A DNA stretch of 64,000 bases. Origin: Serpula lacrymans var. lacrymans S7.9 (taxonomy: Eukaryota > Basidiomycota > Agaricomycetes > Boletales > Serpulaceae). Below the pieces are notes generated by a model that made no database searches, was not told where the DNA came from, and saw nothing but the letters and a program-made list of their open reading frames with translations. Location: NCBI RefSeq assembly GCF_000218685.1, contig NW_006763291.1, positions 372,001 through 436,000 on the forward strand, given 5' to 3'. This document shows, one piece after another, positions 29,252-40,749 of this stretch (position 1 is the first letter of the stretch; the number at the start of each line of letters is the position of its first letter). The position numbers and the translations under genes were made by a program.

Positions 29252-29464
29252 CTAGAAGACAAGGGGTTGGAAATGTGATCCATTGGTGAAAATTCTGGTT
29301 CCTTGAGGCTGAGGCCAAGAAGGGTGTTTGTTTGCTGGTCTGCTAGGTTTTACTGGCACAATATCAGAGCAATAGACCACTTTCTTGAATGAGTCTGGCT
29401 TCACAAGAGAGATAACAAGACAATGCTTTCTCCAGAACTCTTCATGTTCATTTTGGGCTACACA
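29252..29464 (-). pseudogene. Coding remnant, unclassified
   Basis: A 71-codon minus-strand frame has clear coding character: EEFWRKHCLVISLVKPDSFK, KKVVYCSDIVPVKPS, then a TAG stop at 29252-29254. It is likely the last exon of a decayed gene, perhaps the same one as 28357-28880. Confidence 0.4.
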
Positions 29465-29579
29465 TGAAACAGATGAAAAATGGAAAAGGTTGGTTTTGTG
29501 AAGACTCTGTTGGAATAGTCAAGGTCAAAGCCTGTTAGCCTTGTTAGACAATGTACATCATGAGTTGATATTAGTATAA

Positions 29580-29653
29580 GGGCTGGTAGCTCAGTTGGGT
29601 AGAGCACCACCATATATAGGCAGAGGTCCTGGGTTTAATCCCCAGCTGGTCCA
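29580..29653 (+). ncRNA. tRNA-like sequence / tRNA relic
   Basis: Starts GGGCTGGTAGCTCAGTTGGG and ends CCAGCTGGTCCA. D arm GCTC-AGTTGGGTA-GAGC and T arm CTGGG-TTTAATC-CCCAG are well formed. The A box (TAGCTCAGTTGG) is good and the B box (GGTTTAATCC) has one departure. The anticodon stem (CCACC/GGCAG) is badly paired and the acceptor relies on G-U pairs. This looks like a tRNA pseudogene or a tRNA-derived SINE head rather than a working tRNA. Confidence 0.6.
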
Positions 29654-29961
29654 CTTTGCTTTTATGCACTCCCTGTGGTCAGGTGGCTATGTGAGGTCAC
29701 ATGGCTAAATTCAATAGACTCTGGGGAAACTTACAGGCATAGTGACCAGATTTTACCCGCTCAATTATAACACATTCAACTTCTCCAAGCTTGTCCAAGA
29801 GTGTCTGTGGAATCTTCAGCAGGAAGTGTTTAGTATATTGGGGCAAGTCCTGTCAAACTGTAATTTGAGCTGCATATTGTAAACATTCAATACTTGCACC
29901 TATTTTTTTGCAGTCATGCTAGAGGTGGTCCACTTGAACTTGAGTTGCACGTCCATAATAT

Positions 29962-30376
29962 TACCATAACACATTTTTGGACCTTTAATTTTCATTCTCC
30001 TCTTTAACCTTTACTGAAGTTTTCACACACTGTGCCATACGGCACTTTCTCTTTTTGGTTCAAACTCCTCTTTCTCGCGCTGCACTGCCTTACTTCTTAT
30101 TTTAGCTATAAGTCTCTCACGCAGTGGAGCTGGTCATACGGGCTATGCCCTCTGACATCATCAGCCACTGCTTTTATCAACTATACAGTACATAAGTACA
30201 AACACTCTGCATTAGTATATATACCCCAATAGATCCAGGAGACTCCTCAGCGAGTCCTCCTGTTGTATCCTCACAACTAACTTGTTGAAAGCCTAAGGGG
30301 TAACCATTCCCTCATTATTATCTCTATAGTGTGTTCTAGTTGTGCGCCAGAGTAACTAACTCTTGGCTGTTACACA
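29962..30376 (+). repeat. Solo LTR B, second copy
   Basis: About 415 bp related to solo LTR B at 19781. Shared blocks include TTTTCACACACTGTGCCATA, CGGCACTTTC, GACTCCTCAGCGAGTCCTCC and CAGAGTAACTAACTC. This copy shows LTR B without insertions. The left end is degraded. Confidence 0.8.
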
Positions 30377-30491
30377 TAAAGAAGAAAAACTTGGTTTTGG
30401 ATGAAATAACCAGTGCACAAGGGTCAATGTTGGTGTGAACAAGGAAAAGCTGCTGTGAACGTGTTAATCTGAGTGTGTTCACCTTAGGAAG

Positions 30492-30592
30492 TCATCCATG
30501 CAGGATGTTGATATCAAGATCCCTTGATATTTCTCCCTTTAATTCTGGAGAAGTGACAGCCGGAATTGTGTGCATACTACCAGCTGACATGC
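30492..30592 (-). pseudogene. DDE-transposase-like gene, 3' end
   Basis: After removing Ty3 element II and one CATGC copy, the minus frame from 39443 continues without a break here (AGSMHTIPAVTSPELKGEIS) to TGA at 30492-30494. This is the C-terminus of the gene split by elements II and III. Confidence 0.65.
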
Positions 30593-30930
30593 TGTTACAA
30601 ACTGTATTCACCATGGACTTTTATTTCTCTTACAAGTAGCTACACTCCGCTACCTACCTATACTTCCCACACACATTGCCTGTTACGGTATCACCCGTCT
30701 TTGTTTGTTCAACACAAACACCTACCCTAAAGTAGACACTATATATCTAGGCCTGAATTGTAGTTACTATCTCCAATACAATTGTATGCTTCAACAGCGT
30801 AACTTGGTATTCATCAGTCAAAACCCTCATCATCTGAGTACATCTCAAACTTGTTCACAACAAGCTTATCAGAAACCACTTGTGTATTTGAGACCCAGTG
30901 TTACCAGGCTTGCACATTCAAAGCGTAACA
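30593..30930 (+). repeat. 5' LTR of element II
   Basis: 338 bp, TGTTACAAACTG...CGTAACA. The TATATAT box is at 30740-30746 and the predicted transcript start at about 30775 (CAATACAATTGT). Confidence 0.9.
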
Positions 30931-30932
30931 AA

Positions 30933-30943
30933 ACAATCATATT
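30933..30943 (+). other. Degraded self-priming site of element II
   Basis: ACAATCATATT, two bases after the LTR, pairs with AATACAATTGT (30775-30785) at 9 of 11 positions. The site is the counterpart of those in elements I and III. Confidence 0.5.
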
Positions 30944-32076
30944 CCATCCATATCCCACACTTTATAGTGAAGGGACAAAAAAGACAACAAAATGTTGCAA
31001 GGAAGAAGACCCACCACCAGGGCACAAACCAGAGCAGAACCAACACAGACAGCAACACCACCAACATTATCCCAACAAGGAAGGACAGCAGCACCACCTC
31101 CCTTTCCCCAACCAGACGTAACCCGACTCCACACCAGAGAACAAGCGGACACTTTCTACGAAGCCAGAACATGTTGGCTACAGTATTACGCAGAAAGCCA
31201 CACACAGCTAATACCCACATCACAACACGATCCTCTAGTAGTCATAGAAGACATCTACAACAAAAACAACTTTGTAGAATATGCGGCGCAAGGTGAACCA
31301 ATACCACCTCCCACACCACAGATACTTCCCACAGCACCCAATCCATCTCCACTTCCACTGACACTCACCATGTCTAACACTACAGCATCCAAACCCACTA
31401 AGTTCGGACAAATAGACAATTTTGATGGAATGCCCGACAGAGCAAACAGATGGATGTTATCAGCCAAAGCATATTTTGATGTAAACAACGCCATCTATGA
31501 CTCAGACAAAAAAAAGGTCTTTGAAGCACTTTCCCACATGAAAGAAGAAGCAGCCCTAGCATGGAAAGAAACCAAATTAACGGAATACACAGGATCAGGC
31601 AAATACCCAAAATGGGCGGACTTTGAAACCAACTTTAATGGGACATTCATGCGGATGTAAAAGGGGCAGCCAGTGCGGCCCTCATGACGATGAAAATGGA
31701 AACAGGAGAAACGGCAGTAAAGTTCAACTCCCGTTTCATGGTAGAAGCAGGAAAGAGCGGCTTAAATGACGAAGGACTAATCATGGTGTACAAAAGTTCC
31801 ATACACCCATACCTCCTTCAAAATGTACTCAACTCCTCCACACAACCCAAAAATATTGCAGGGTGGATGAGCACCGTTGCTGGCCTAGACGCCAACTGGA
31901 CAAACTCAAACAGCATCACCAAAGGAAAATGGGGAAAGAAGGGAGAGAAGAAGAAAGAAGAGAAGAGAGGAAGAAGCCAATCATCCTCGGCAAAATGTTT
32001 AACCAAAGATGAAGAAGACTTGCTCAAAAAAGAAGGGCAATGCTTTATATGCAAAGAACAGGGACACATCTCACGG

Positions 32077-33901
32077 TGTCGATGATGAGAACTGTTGTTA
32101 GAAAACCACACACAAAAACAAACTAACAAACAATCCTCCCAGATTCCACGGAACTTGTTTATGGGCTTTGCCTCCTAGAACAGTGGGTGCTCTGGTTGTT
32201 CGTGGGGTGGTATGTATGAAGATCCTTCAAAGTAAAACCCAGAGATGTATGGGTGTGGGTTTTTGAGGAGGAGGGATAGTTGAATTTATAGATGATAGGG
32301 GCTTAGTAACAAGTATAGATAAGCACTATCTTGCTAATTGTAGCACAAGGTAGGTTTGAGAACGACAAGGATGAAGAGGTAACGAGGTTCCCAGTGATAG
32401 CAGGCTCCTGACGCACAAACTGTAGTGCTCAGAAGGAGTCTAATCAAAAGGGATGATAAAGACTTCAAAAGTGACAAGTGACAATGACAGCAGTTATCAG
32501 TGGTAGCAGTGGGAAGTGTTGTGACCATACTGGATCACAAGTAGCAGTAAGAAGTGGACTTAAGATTGGAGAAGAAGTCTGGAATCGAGTGCTTTGTTTT
32601 TTTTACAAGGTAAAATACAGGGGTTTATATAGTGAAAAGAAAGGTAGGCTATGCACAGTATAGCTGTGCAAAAAGAATGAGAAAGAACATGAAGGAAGGA
32701 ATGTACGCTGACGAATCCTGCGTAGTTGGTACAGGATAAGATTGTCAAAATAAGGGAAAGAAAGAGACAGAACAATGAATGCTATGTAAGTAATGGTACA
32801 GGTTTGTACAGTCATAAAAATAAAGTCCAATAAGAAAGAAGAGCAAGAAAATCGTGATGTCATAAGAAGATGTAGTAAAAAGAGTGTAAAGAAAAAAAAA
32901 CAATATCAGTATCAACACAGTTCCTTTATTGTCAGTCAGGCATTCTAAAAAAATATGTGTCCATAAAATGATTCAAAAATCAAAATAATTGCACTGTAAA
33001 TGAATGTTCTGCTGAAGAAAAAGAAACTGGAGCCACCGGTCCACCACCTAGTCCAAATCCGACAGTTCCATGGCTTTACCAATGGACTGGTTGTACTGGA
33101 CCACCTGGTCAAGCGAGGGAGGGAGGGGAGTAGTTCCAGTTTGGAACAAGTGAGTCCCAGGCAGCGTGTGGTAGGTGTAGCTGTAGCAAAGAGGATGGAC
33201 GAAAGATAAATGTACCCAAGTGAATGGGACAGCAATGAACATGGGCGACGCAAGGGGATAAACCTTCTCCAGCTCAAAAACTACCCACCCACGCTCCAAC
33301 CAGGCAAGATGAGCGACCAATGTTTTGATGGTATATGATGGCAGATTGACGTCATGAAGATGGACCTGTTGCCCTATTTGGACCGGCCGCCGGGGCTTTG
33401 CTGATATCAGCATTGGCACGTGGTAGTTGACGGATTGGCAATGGAAGCGGATAGGAAGTGGTGACATCAGAAATGGTGGGGGAGCAAAGAAGATGAGGAG
33501 GAGGAGGGTGGAGGTGACAAGTAGGTGAACTAAAATGGGGATCCAGAAATGACCATCAGATGAGAATAAAAAGGAGAGGAAGGGGCCCATGGTGGGGCTA
33601 AGAAAAGGAAGGGGAGTGAAGGAAACGACAAAAACGAGGGCACAATGCAATGTGTAGCCAGTGGCGATGCGAAAATTTGCCGAAATACCGAAATGCGGAA
33701 AGTACCAAATGGAAAAGCAAAGGTGAGTGTGACTGAATTGCCTAATAGAGGTGGTGCTGATCAGCCACAGATTTGAAAAAGGCAATATTAATTACTATTC
33801 CACGTGGCACTGTGCCTGTGTGGCGCAAAGGCAAGTCTTTTTGAATATTCGCTTCATTCTTGACACCTGTCCATGCTACCAATCAATTTTGGTGCATGAC
33901 A
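32077..33901 (-). mobile_element. Solo LTR of family D, copy D1
   Basis: 1825 bp, element orientation TGTCATGCACC...TCATCGACA. It is flanked by ACGG on both sides (32073-32076, 33902-33905), a 4-bp target duplication. It contains a TATATAAAC promoter box in the second half and the D reading frame in the first half. Confidence 0.85.
33048..33590 (-). CDS. LTR-encoded membrane-anchor-like protein (D1)
   Basis: An ATG-initiated 180-codon frame in the U3 part of the D LTR. It opens MGPFLSFLF, then has one long hydrophobic stretch (WIPILVHLLVTSTLLLLIFF) that would act as signal anchor. About 125 soluble residues follow, with QIGQQVHLHDVNLPSY, WLERGWVVFELEKVYPL and TYHTLPGTHLFQTGTTPLP. The same frame is open in D2 and D3. 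It remains open upstream of the ATG for 65 further codons. No known family is recognised. Confidence 0.55.
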   Translation of the reverse strand: MGPFLSFLFSSDGHFWIPILVHLLVTSTLLLLIFFAPPPFLMSPLPIRFHCQSVNYHVPMLISAKPRRPVQIGQQVHLHDVNLPSYTIKTLVAHLAWLERGWVVFELEKVYPLASPMFIAVPFTWVHLSFVHPLCYSYTYHTLPGTHLFQTGTTPLPPSLDQVVQYNQSIGKAMELSDLD

Positions 33902-34084
33902 ACGGTTTTGTCCGGAAAAAAAGAAAGGAAAACAATCAGACCGAAGGATTAGAACGGCAGAAATTGAAAAAGATGAAACAGAAATGGTAGTGGAAGATGG
34001 AAAAGGGATTTCTCACATCCTCAAAATGTGGAGAGAACTCAATGAAGCAGATTGAGCCAGCACCATTGATGAATTAGAAAAAGA

Positions 34085-34091
34085 GGGTTTT
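34085..34091 (+). other. Slippery heptamer GGGTTTT at gag stop (element II)
   Basis: Gag frame GAG GGT TTT TGA. The -1 frame GGG TTT TTG AAA leads into the protease frame (GFLKGRPTLMLVPSK). The context is the same as elements I and III. Confidence 0.82.
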
Positions 34092-37000
34092 TGAAAGGAC
34101 GACCCACACTAATGTTGGTACCGTCCAAAATAGCCGTTGTAACAATAGCCACAATCAATTCAAACTCATTACAAATTGACACCACATTACGACAAAAAAC
34201 CATTGGAACAAAAGCATTAATAGACTCGGGAGCGACAGACGACTTTATGGACGCAAAATTTGCAATCAAGCATTGCCTACCACTTAACAAACTGGAAACA
34301 CCCATCATGTGCAAAAACGTAGATGGAACCATTAGCAACGGAGGAAGAATCACCCACTACACATATCAACGAATTGAAGCAGGAGGAAGGAATGCCATGT
34401 GCAAATTCCTCATCACCAGATTAGGAGGAGAAGACATTCTCCTAGGATACCCGTGGCTCCACAAAGTTAACCCCACAATAGACTGGACATCAAAAAGCGT
34501 GGATACCTAACACGCCATCTGCACCATCCAATCACACTCCGACCAATCCATGATTTGCACCATCACAATTGATCAACCGGAACTATTGATCAACTACATA
34601 CATGAAACACGGATCTTTGCGAAAACCAACACTGCAATGGAGTTAGCCATCCAGAACAATGTTGGGAAAAAGATAACAGAACTACCCAAAACCTACAAAG
34701 AGTTTGCACAGGTCTTTGACAAAAAGGCTTCGGAAAGACTACCCAAAAGAAGGATTTACAATCACGCCATAAACCTAAAACCAGAGTTCAAACCAAAAGA
34801 TTGTTAAATCTACCCTTTATCACCAAAGGAAAACACAGCACTCGAAGAATTTCTTAACGACAACCTCCAAAAAGGATATATCAGACCAAGCAAATCTCCG
34901 ATGGCTTCCCCCTTCATTTACATAAACAAGAAGGACAGATCTTTGCGACTATGCCAGGCCTATCAACAGCTTAATGAACAAACAATCTGAGATCCCTACC
35001 CACTACCCATGATCCCCGAACTCATAGACAAACTCCTTGGAACGTCACATTTCACAAAATTAGATCTACGTTGGGGATATAACAATGTCAGGATAAAGGA
35101 AGGAGATGAATGGAAAGTGGTGTTCAAAACCAGAAAAGGACTTTTTGAACCCACAGCAATGTTCTTTGGCATGTGCAACTCCCTGGCCACCTTCCAACGC
35201 ATGATGAATGACCTCTTTGCGGACATGATAGACAAAGGATGGCTTATCATATACATGGACAATATGCTCATATTCAGCAAGGAACCAAAAGAACATATCC
35301 TACGGACAAAAAGGGTATTACAACGCCTATGCAAAAACGACCTATACCTAAAACTAGAAAAATGCACATTTGATGTAGCCAAAATAGAATATCTCGGCAT
35401 GATTGTTCGTCACAACTAGGTGCAAATGGACCCAGTAAAGCTGGCCGGAATCCAAAATTGGCCTACACCAACTAACGTCCATGAGGTGCAGAAGTTCCTC
35501 AGATTTGGCAACTTCTACCGCAAATTCATTGGCCACTACTCTGAACTCACAAAACCGCTCAATGCCCTACTGGAAAAAGGAAAAACTTGGAACTGGACAA
35601 AGGCCAAAGAAGACGCATTTGCGCTGCTGAAACACCGCTTTAGCAAATTGCCGGTCACTCAGATACCTGATCTGAATAAACCATCACAAATCACAGCAGA
35701 CACGTCCAAACACGCAACTGGAGCGGTGTTAAACCAACCAGATGACAATGGAGTATGGCATCCATGTGCCTTCTTCTCCAAAATGTTATCCCCAGCCAAA
35801 AAGAACTACCAAATATTAAAGGACCATAAAAATCTCACGTACTGGCAAGAAGCCAGAAAATTGATGCCATGGCAGAGACACTGGCAACTCCTACTCTCAC
35901 AATACAATTATACCCTGAAACACGTACCAGGAACACAAATGACAATTCCAGACAATCTGTCCACAAGACCAGATCTATACACAGAAGATAAAAAACAGGA
36001 CACACCACTACTCCCAAAAACTGTCTTTGCCGCAGTAGCAACCACAGATCCATTTTTCACACGTATACAAAACAGTTTACGCAAGGGGGAAAAATAACTG
36101 ATGCACTCAGATCCCAAAGATTGGACCATCAAAGATGATGACGTGTTTTACAAAGGTCACCGTTACATTCCCACAGGAACCAAGAGAAGAGCATGCATTC
36201 AACAACAGCACAATTTGATAACAGCCAGGCACCCTGGACAACTGAAAACAACCCAATTAGTAATAAAATATTACTATTGGCCAGGTATGACACAAATGAT
36301 CAAAGATTATGTTGCAGGGTGTGCCGCATGCCAACAAAGCAAGGCAATTACCAACCCGATCAAAATACCTATTCAACCAATTTTAGGCCCAAAAATGACA
36401 GAACCATTCAAAAACCTTTCCGTTGATTTCATCACGGATCTGCCAGAAAGCAACGGCTATGACAGTCTCATGGTCGTGGTGGACCACGGCCTTACAAAGG
36501 GGGTAATACTATCACCATGCAGGAAAACTATTGACGCATTAGGAACGGCTAAATTATTTCAGCAACACGTGTTTAAAAGATTTGGACTACATGACAAACT
36601 CATATCCAATAGAAAACCACAGTTTGCATCAGAAGTGACCAAGGAACTGGCCAGATTACGCAAAACCGGAGTTAATCTATTGATGGCATATCACCCTCAA
36701 TCTGATGGAGAAACTGAATGGGTAAACCAGGAGATAAAAATGTATTTGCGGATCTTCTGCAATAATTTACCACACTCTTGGACAGAATATCTCACAACAG
36801 CAGAATTCTGCCACAATCACAGACCACATTCGGCACGGAACAAATCACCATCCTACCTCATAATGGGATACCATCCTAGGGATCTCCCCACAACACCAAT
36901 AACAACCAACATACCAGCTGTAAGCAAAAGACTATCCAGCTTTCTGGAAGCAAGAACTATAGCCTTACAAGCATATGAACTAGTGAGAGCACGCATGCAA

Positions 37001-37456
37001 AAATACTCACAACATCTGTTACCCACATTTACGACTGGGCAAAAGGTTTGGCTAGAAGCAACTAACCTAAAGAAGAAAGAAACACCCTACATAAAGTTCA
37101 ATTGGAAACAAGAAGGACCCTTTATCATCCTTGAAAAAGTATCGCCGGTTGACTACCAACTAAAACTCCCAAATGCGTGGAAAATCCATCCCATACTCCA
37201 CGTTGCTCTTTTAACCCCGTACAAACAAACCAAAGTCCACGGAGAAAACTATATCAGACCACCAGCAGAGATAATCAATGGCCAAGAAGAATACAAAGTA
37301 GAAGCAATTCTACGTAATAAAAAGAACTGAAGAGGATACCTGTATTTAGTCAAATGGAAGGACTACCCATCGGCCAAAAACTCCTGGGAAGAAGAAGCAA
37401 ACCTACAGAATGCTTCTGAGATCCTGAACGGATATAAAAGGAGACACAAACTATGA
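34091..37456 (+). pseudogene. pol: Pol of element II, multiply disabled
   Basis: Protease LIDSGATDDFMD (about 34220) ends at a TAA near 34508. The RT region (34550-35420) has a TAA after KPKDC and a TGA near 34988, YMDN in place of YMDD, and a TAG at 35417. RNase H (35420-36097) lacks the YDKELLAV segment between KKNYQI and LKDHKNL. Integrase (36101-37330) has its zinc finger (HPGQ...CAACQQ) and DDE core with D to N at SNRK. A chromodomain-like end EYKVEAIL...[10 protein letters not shown] is cut by a TGA at 37328. Confidence 0.88.
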
Positions 37457-37503
37457 CACAAACAAACAACATTCCCTCCTACACCCACTTACCAAAAACT
37501 ACC

Positions 37504-38771
37504 ATGTCTCAGACCACACCCATTGACCAACAAACCCATTCCCCTTGTTTTCCCCCATACCTTGCTGAACCCCAAGTGCTCACCAAAGCACAATGAGCAC
37601 ACCGCCTCACCCTCACTCGTGAACAAACCAACATCGTTGACGCCACCGCACTAATGTCAGATAGGCATGCCTACTTTTATCTATTTCACCAGTCTAACAT
37701 TATATGCCCCACTGCCACATACCCACTGGGCACGTTTCATTGTTGGCAAAACGCACTTCTTGTTGCTGATGAACTACACGCAGTCACCGTCTCACTGGGT
37801 TCGTTGGTAGATGAGCTTACACGGGACAACAATTCCGTATTGAGTACTGGAGCGACTTTGCTCATGGAACACTTGCAGATAGAATCCCTAGAACCATGCT
37901 TGAGGAAGAATTGCGAGAGTGGAGAGAAGGAAGCAGTCAAAGCATTCCTATGCCTAGGTGGCCAAACGGTATGCATCAACATGAAGAAGCTTCTCGCCCA
38001 ACGAGGGTACCTCACCTCCCCTCCCCCCAATTTGCTGAGCCTTCCTTGACTACGGGGCACCCTTTTCCAGGTTGTCACCCCCCAGTCTCACCGCAGTATC
38101 CCCCCCCATCTCCGCCAGATCTTGTTCCACCCACGCCCATTCCGTCATCCCCACCTTATTCCTTCGCAACCAGCTCAATAGTCCCCAAAGCCAACACAGT
38201 AAAAGAATTGCAAGTCATATAGATTCCTACGCGTCCAACAACACCCCTCCTCCAACTCCCTCCACCTTGTTGCAATCGCCAATTACGCTGTCAGTGCCCA
38301 GAGCCAGTACTCCTCATCCCTTCGAGTTGTACACCCACCCACATGAATCGCTCTTGAGAATCGACCAAGAGGTTGATACCCACATTGAGCAACAACTCAT
38401 CTCAGGTTGGAAGGCCATCAAGGAGCAATGAAGGAGCTACCCTGGCTTCTCAGCGTAGGAGCAAAAGGCCCTCACCCATCTCTGACTACTCCAATTCAAC
38501 CCATTTACAATCCTCTTCTGAACAATGCCATTGCCCTTGCATTCAACGTTGCTATGCCTGTCAAGAATATGGCCATCATGCCATTTACTGTTGATACCAT
38601 ACCTGCTCTATATGTGGATTGGACGCGCCCGGACACCAAGCTAATGAGTGCAACCAGCAATGCAACTTACCCTTTGTTGCAGACACTTGGGGATTGGATG
38701 ACGAGCACAACGACCTTGACGAAGATGCCCAATACAACGTGGACGAGCTAGGGGACTGCGGAGCAGTCTGA
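37504..38771 (+). pseudogene. ORF3 of element II (env position, zinc knuckles)
   Basis: A third reading unit between pol and the 3' LTR. ATG 37504 starts MSQTTPIDQQTHSPCFPPYL, with one in-frame TGA near 37595. A helical region follows (HCWQNALLVADELHAVTVSL), then a frame change near 37895 and a Pro-rich stretch (about 38030-38200). Near the end are paired Cys/His knuckles (CYACQEYGHHAIYC; CSICGLDAPGHQANEC) and an acidic tail (DDEHNDLDEDAQYNVDELGD) ending about 38771. Element III has the same C-terminal design. No known family is recognised. It is not an envelope protein by any visible feature. Confidence 0.6.
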
Positions 38772-38775
38772 ACCT

Positions 38776-38788
38776 AAAAAGGGGGTAA
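38776..38788 (+). other. Polypurine tract of element II
   Basis: AAAAAGGGGGTAA directly before the 3' LTR. Confidence 0.75.
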
Positions 38789-39442
38789 TGTTATGAACTG
38801 TATTCACCATGGACTTTTATTTCTCTTACAAGTAGCCACACCCCGCTATCTACCTATACTTCCCACACACATTGCCTGTTATGCTATCACCCGTCTTTGT
38901 TTGTTCAACACAAACACCTACCCTAAAGTAGACACTATATATCTAGGCCTGTATTGTAGTTACTATTATTAAGAACAAAGCTTGAAGGAAGTGTCTAGCC
39001 ACTTGCTGAGAGCAATCAGGGACTGGAACTAGAGTCCAATATGAGTAACTATATTATTAGAGAGTATGACAGGTATACAGTACCTAGAGTTCAATGTGAG
39101 TAACTAGAGAATAGGAAGCATTGGACTCTGCAGTACTGTCCGAAGTTTTGTAAACAAAGGTAAACAAAGCAGCCACAAAGGTGAAATAATAGAGAACACA
39201 ATCAATAGTGAATGATAGAAGAATAGATATAGAAAGGAATGAAAATATATAGGTAGCACAAAGGTGCAGAATCACCAAAACTAACAACTATCTCCAATGC
39301 AATTGTATGCTTCAACAGTGTAACTTGGTATTCATCAGTCAAAACCCTCATCATCAGAATACGTCTCAAACTTGTTCACAACAAGCTTATCAGAAACCAC
39401 TTGTGTATTTGAAACCCAGGCTTGCACATTCCAAGCGTAACA
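38789..39442 (+). repeat. 3' LTR of element II with insertion
   Basis: Same LTR as 30593-30930 with a few substitutions. It is split by a 320-bp insertion at 38967-39286. Confidence 0.9.
38967..39286 (-). repeat. Solo LTR-like insertion inside element II LTR
   Basis: 320 bp flanked by ACTAT on both sides (38962-38966, 39287-39291). On the minus strand it begins TGTTAGTTTTGG and ends TTCTTAATA. It holds two related blocks containing GAGTAACTA. The 5-bp duplication supports retroviral-type integration; the family is unknown and the CA end is not standard. Confidence 0.65.
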
Positions 39443-40303
39443 CATGCTGTGAGATGGAAAAAATGAGCTGATGGCTGTTGGCAGGGGTGTACTAGTACTA
39501 GTCTGTGGGCTAGCAACTAATTGAATGTTTTTGGAAATGGATTCCGGCCCAGGGTCCCCATCATTAGTTGTCAGATCATGGATAAATGTTTGCTGTGGAT
39601 TAGCTGCATTGGTTGAATGGGCTTGGGCTGGAAGTATTGGCAGGGTTTGAGAGGCTGAGTGAGGTGCTAACATGGGCAGAGAGCCCACATTGGTAGTACT
39701 AGCCATAGTGGGAGATAAGCTCGAACCAGGAAGTGCCTGTGGAGAAGAAAGAAGGATTGGGTCAACACTCATATCCTACAAGATGACAGCTGGTTTTATA
39801 TTGCTATTGCAGGCCAACTGCAAAATATCTTGAGTACTATCAGAGACATCATTATCCTCAGTTATGATCTGCAAGAGTCCTCCAAATGTTAATGTGTTGT
39901 CCAACTTGACTAATTCAAAATGTTCTTCACAGTAAATAATTAGAAGAATTGGCCTGCTTTGTCCTGGTTTTTTTTCTACCAAAGCATTCCAAAGGGTGGC
40001 TATATGGTTTACAAATAGAAGATGGTGAGTACCAAAGGTAGATTGAATGAAGGGCAAGCAATTGCTGGAGTTGAAGTTCATGTGAACATTTTGGCAGTGG
40101 AAAAAATCATGCCCTAAGGCTGTGAATGTCTCAAGGCCACTCGAGAACAAGCACATGATAGAGTTCCAGCCTATGTGTGATCCTCCAATTTGCCTACCAT
40201 CTGATTGGATATCTTAACAAGTCTGTGTGAGGCATCCTTTCTTGACATGTGCTAACTGGTCAGCATGTATCTAGTTGTGTGAGTTTGCAAATAGTTTAGG
40301 AGG
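39443..40303 (-). pseudogene. DDE-transposase-like gene, middle part
   Basis: Between elements II and III the minus strand reads DIQSDGRQIGGSHIGWNS, then SSGLETFTALGHDFFHCQNV, then FGTHHLLFVNHIATLWNAL. A single TAG near 39773-39775 separates PAVIL from DMSVDPILL in the same frame. This is the region after the catalytic core of an Agaricomycete DDE-transposase-like family. The gene continues at 50108 (upstream) and 30592 (downstream). Confidence 0.7.
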
Positions 40304-40308
40304 AGTAG

Positions 40309-40725
40309 TGTTACGCACGAAGTGTTTAACAAAGTCTGAGGGTTTGTTGAGGTTTTTATAGAGAGACTCATCCAAAGACAAGTTCGAGAACGTAGTTCTC
40401 AGTGGAGGTCTTCCAACGAGAGTTGGTCTTCTTCTGAGTAGAAGTCTGATCTTAGGAGTCTAGCTTTGTAAGCGTAAACTGCGTAGAATTGTATTGGAGA
40501 ATACTACTGCTTGTTACATGGTATTTATAATGAAAAGGAATCGGTGATAGGAGTTAGGTCCTATCTAGGGCAGGTCCGTCTGTTGAGGACTAAGTACTAT
40601 AATAGGTACTGTGAATGCGAGAGGAACGGAAGTGTACGTGAAGGAAATGAGTCATTGGTCTGATGGTATAACCGATGAGTAAAAAAAAATGAGTAGTCCT
40701 TAAATGTCCAATAGAGATCGTAACA
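40309..40725 (-). repeat. 3' LTR of element III
   Basis: 417 bp, TG...CA. In element orientation it is preceded by the polypurine tract CAAGTAAGGGGGTAA (plus strand 40726-40740). Confidence 0.92.
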
Positions 40726-40749
40726 TTACCCCCTTACTTGCTCCGAGTT

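Larger units (their letters stand above)
30992..34094 (+). pseudogene. gag: Gag of element II, interrupted by D1
   Basis: ATG 30992. The first segment has DVTRLHTREQADTFYEA and the capsid-like FGQIDNFDGMPDRANRWMLS. A shift near 31640-31680 moves the frame, which then holds the CCHC knuckle CFICKEQGHISRC (about 32040). D1 is inserted right after the knuckle. The tail resumes at 33902 and ends TTT TGA at 34092-34094 with one internal TGA. Comparison with element III gag shows the same order. Confidence 0.85.
30593..39442 (+). mobile_element. Ty3 element II, decayed
   Basis: Chromodomain Ty3 element on the plus strand with LTRs at 30593-30930 and 38789-39442 and the target duplication CATGC (30588-30592, 39443-39447). 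It lacks function. Gag has a frameshift and carries D1. The RT active site reads YMDN. RNase H has an internal deletion. Integrase reads SNRKPQF instead of SDRGPQF. Several nonsense codons are present. It belongs with element III (gag, pol and ORF3 alike) but has a different LTR. Confidence 0.92.

Noticed and set aside
32945..33277. Second frame in D LTRs (also 42048-42353 and 44186-44491)
   Set aside because: It overlaps the 180-codon frame out of phase, starts with ATG only by chance, and has Ser/Phe-rich text typical of shadow frames.
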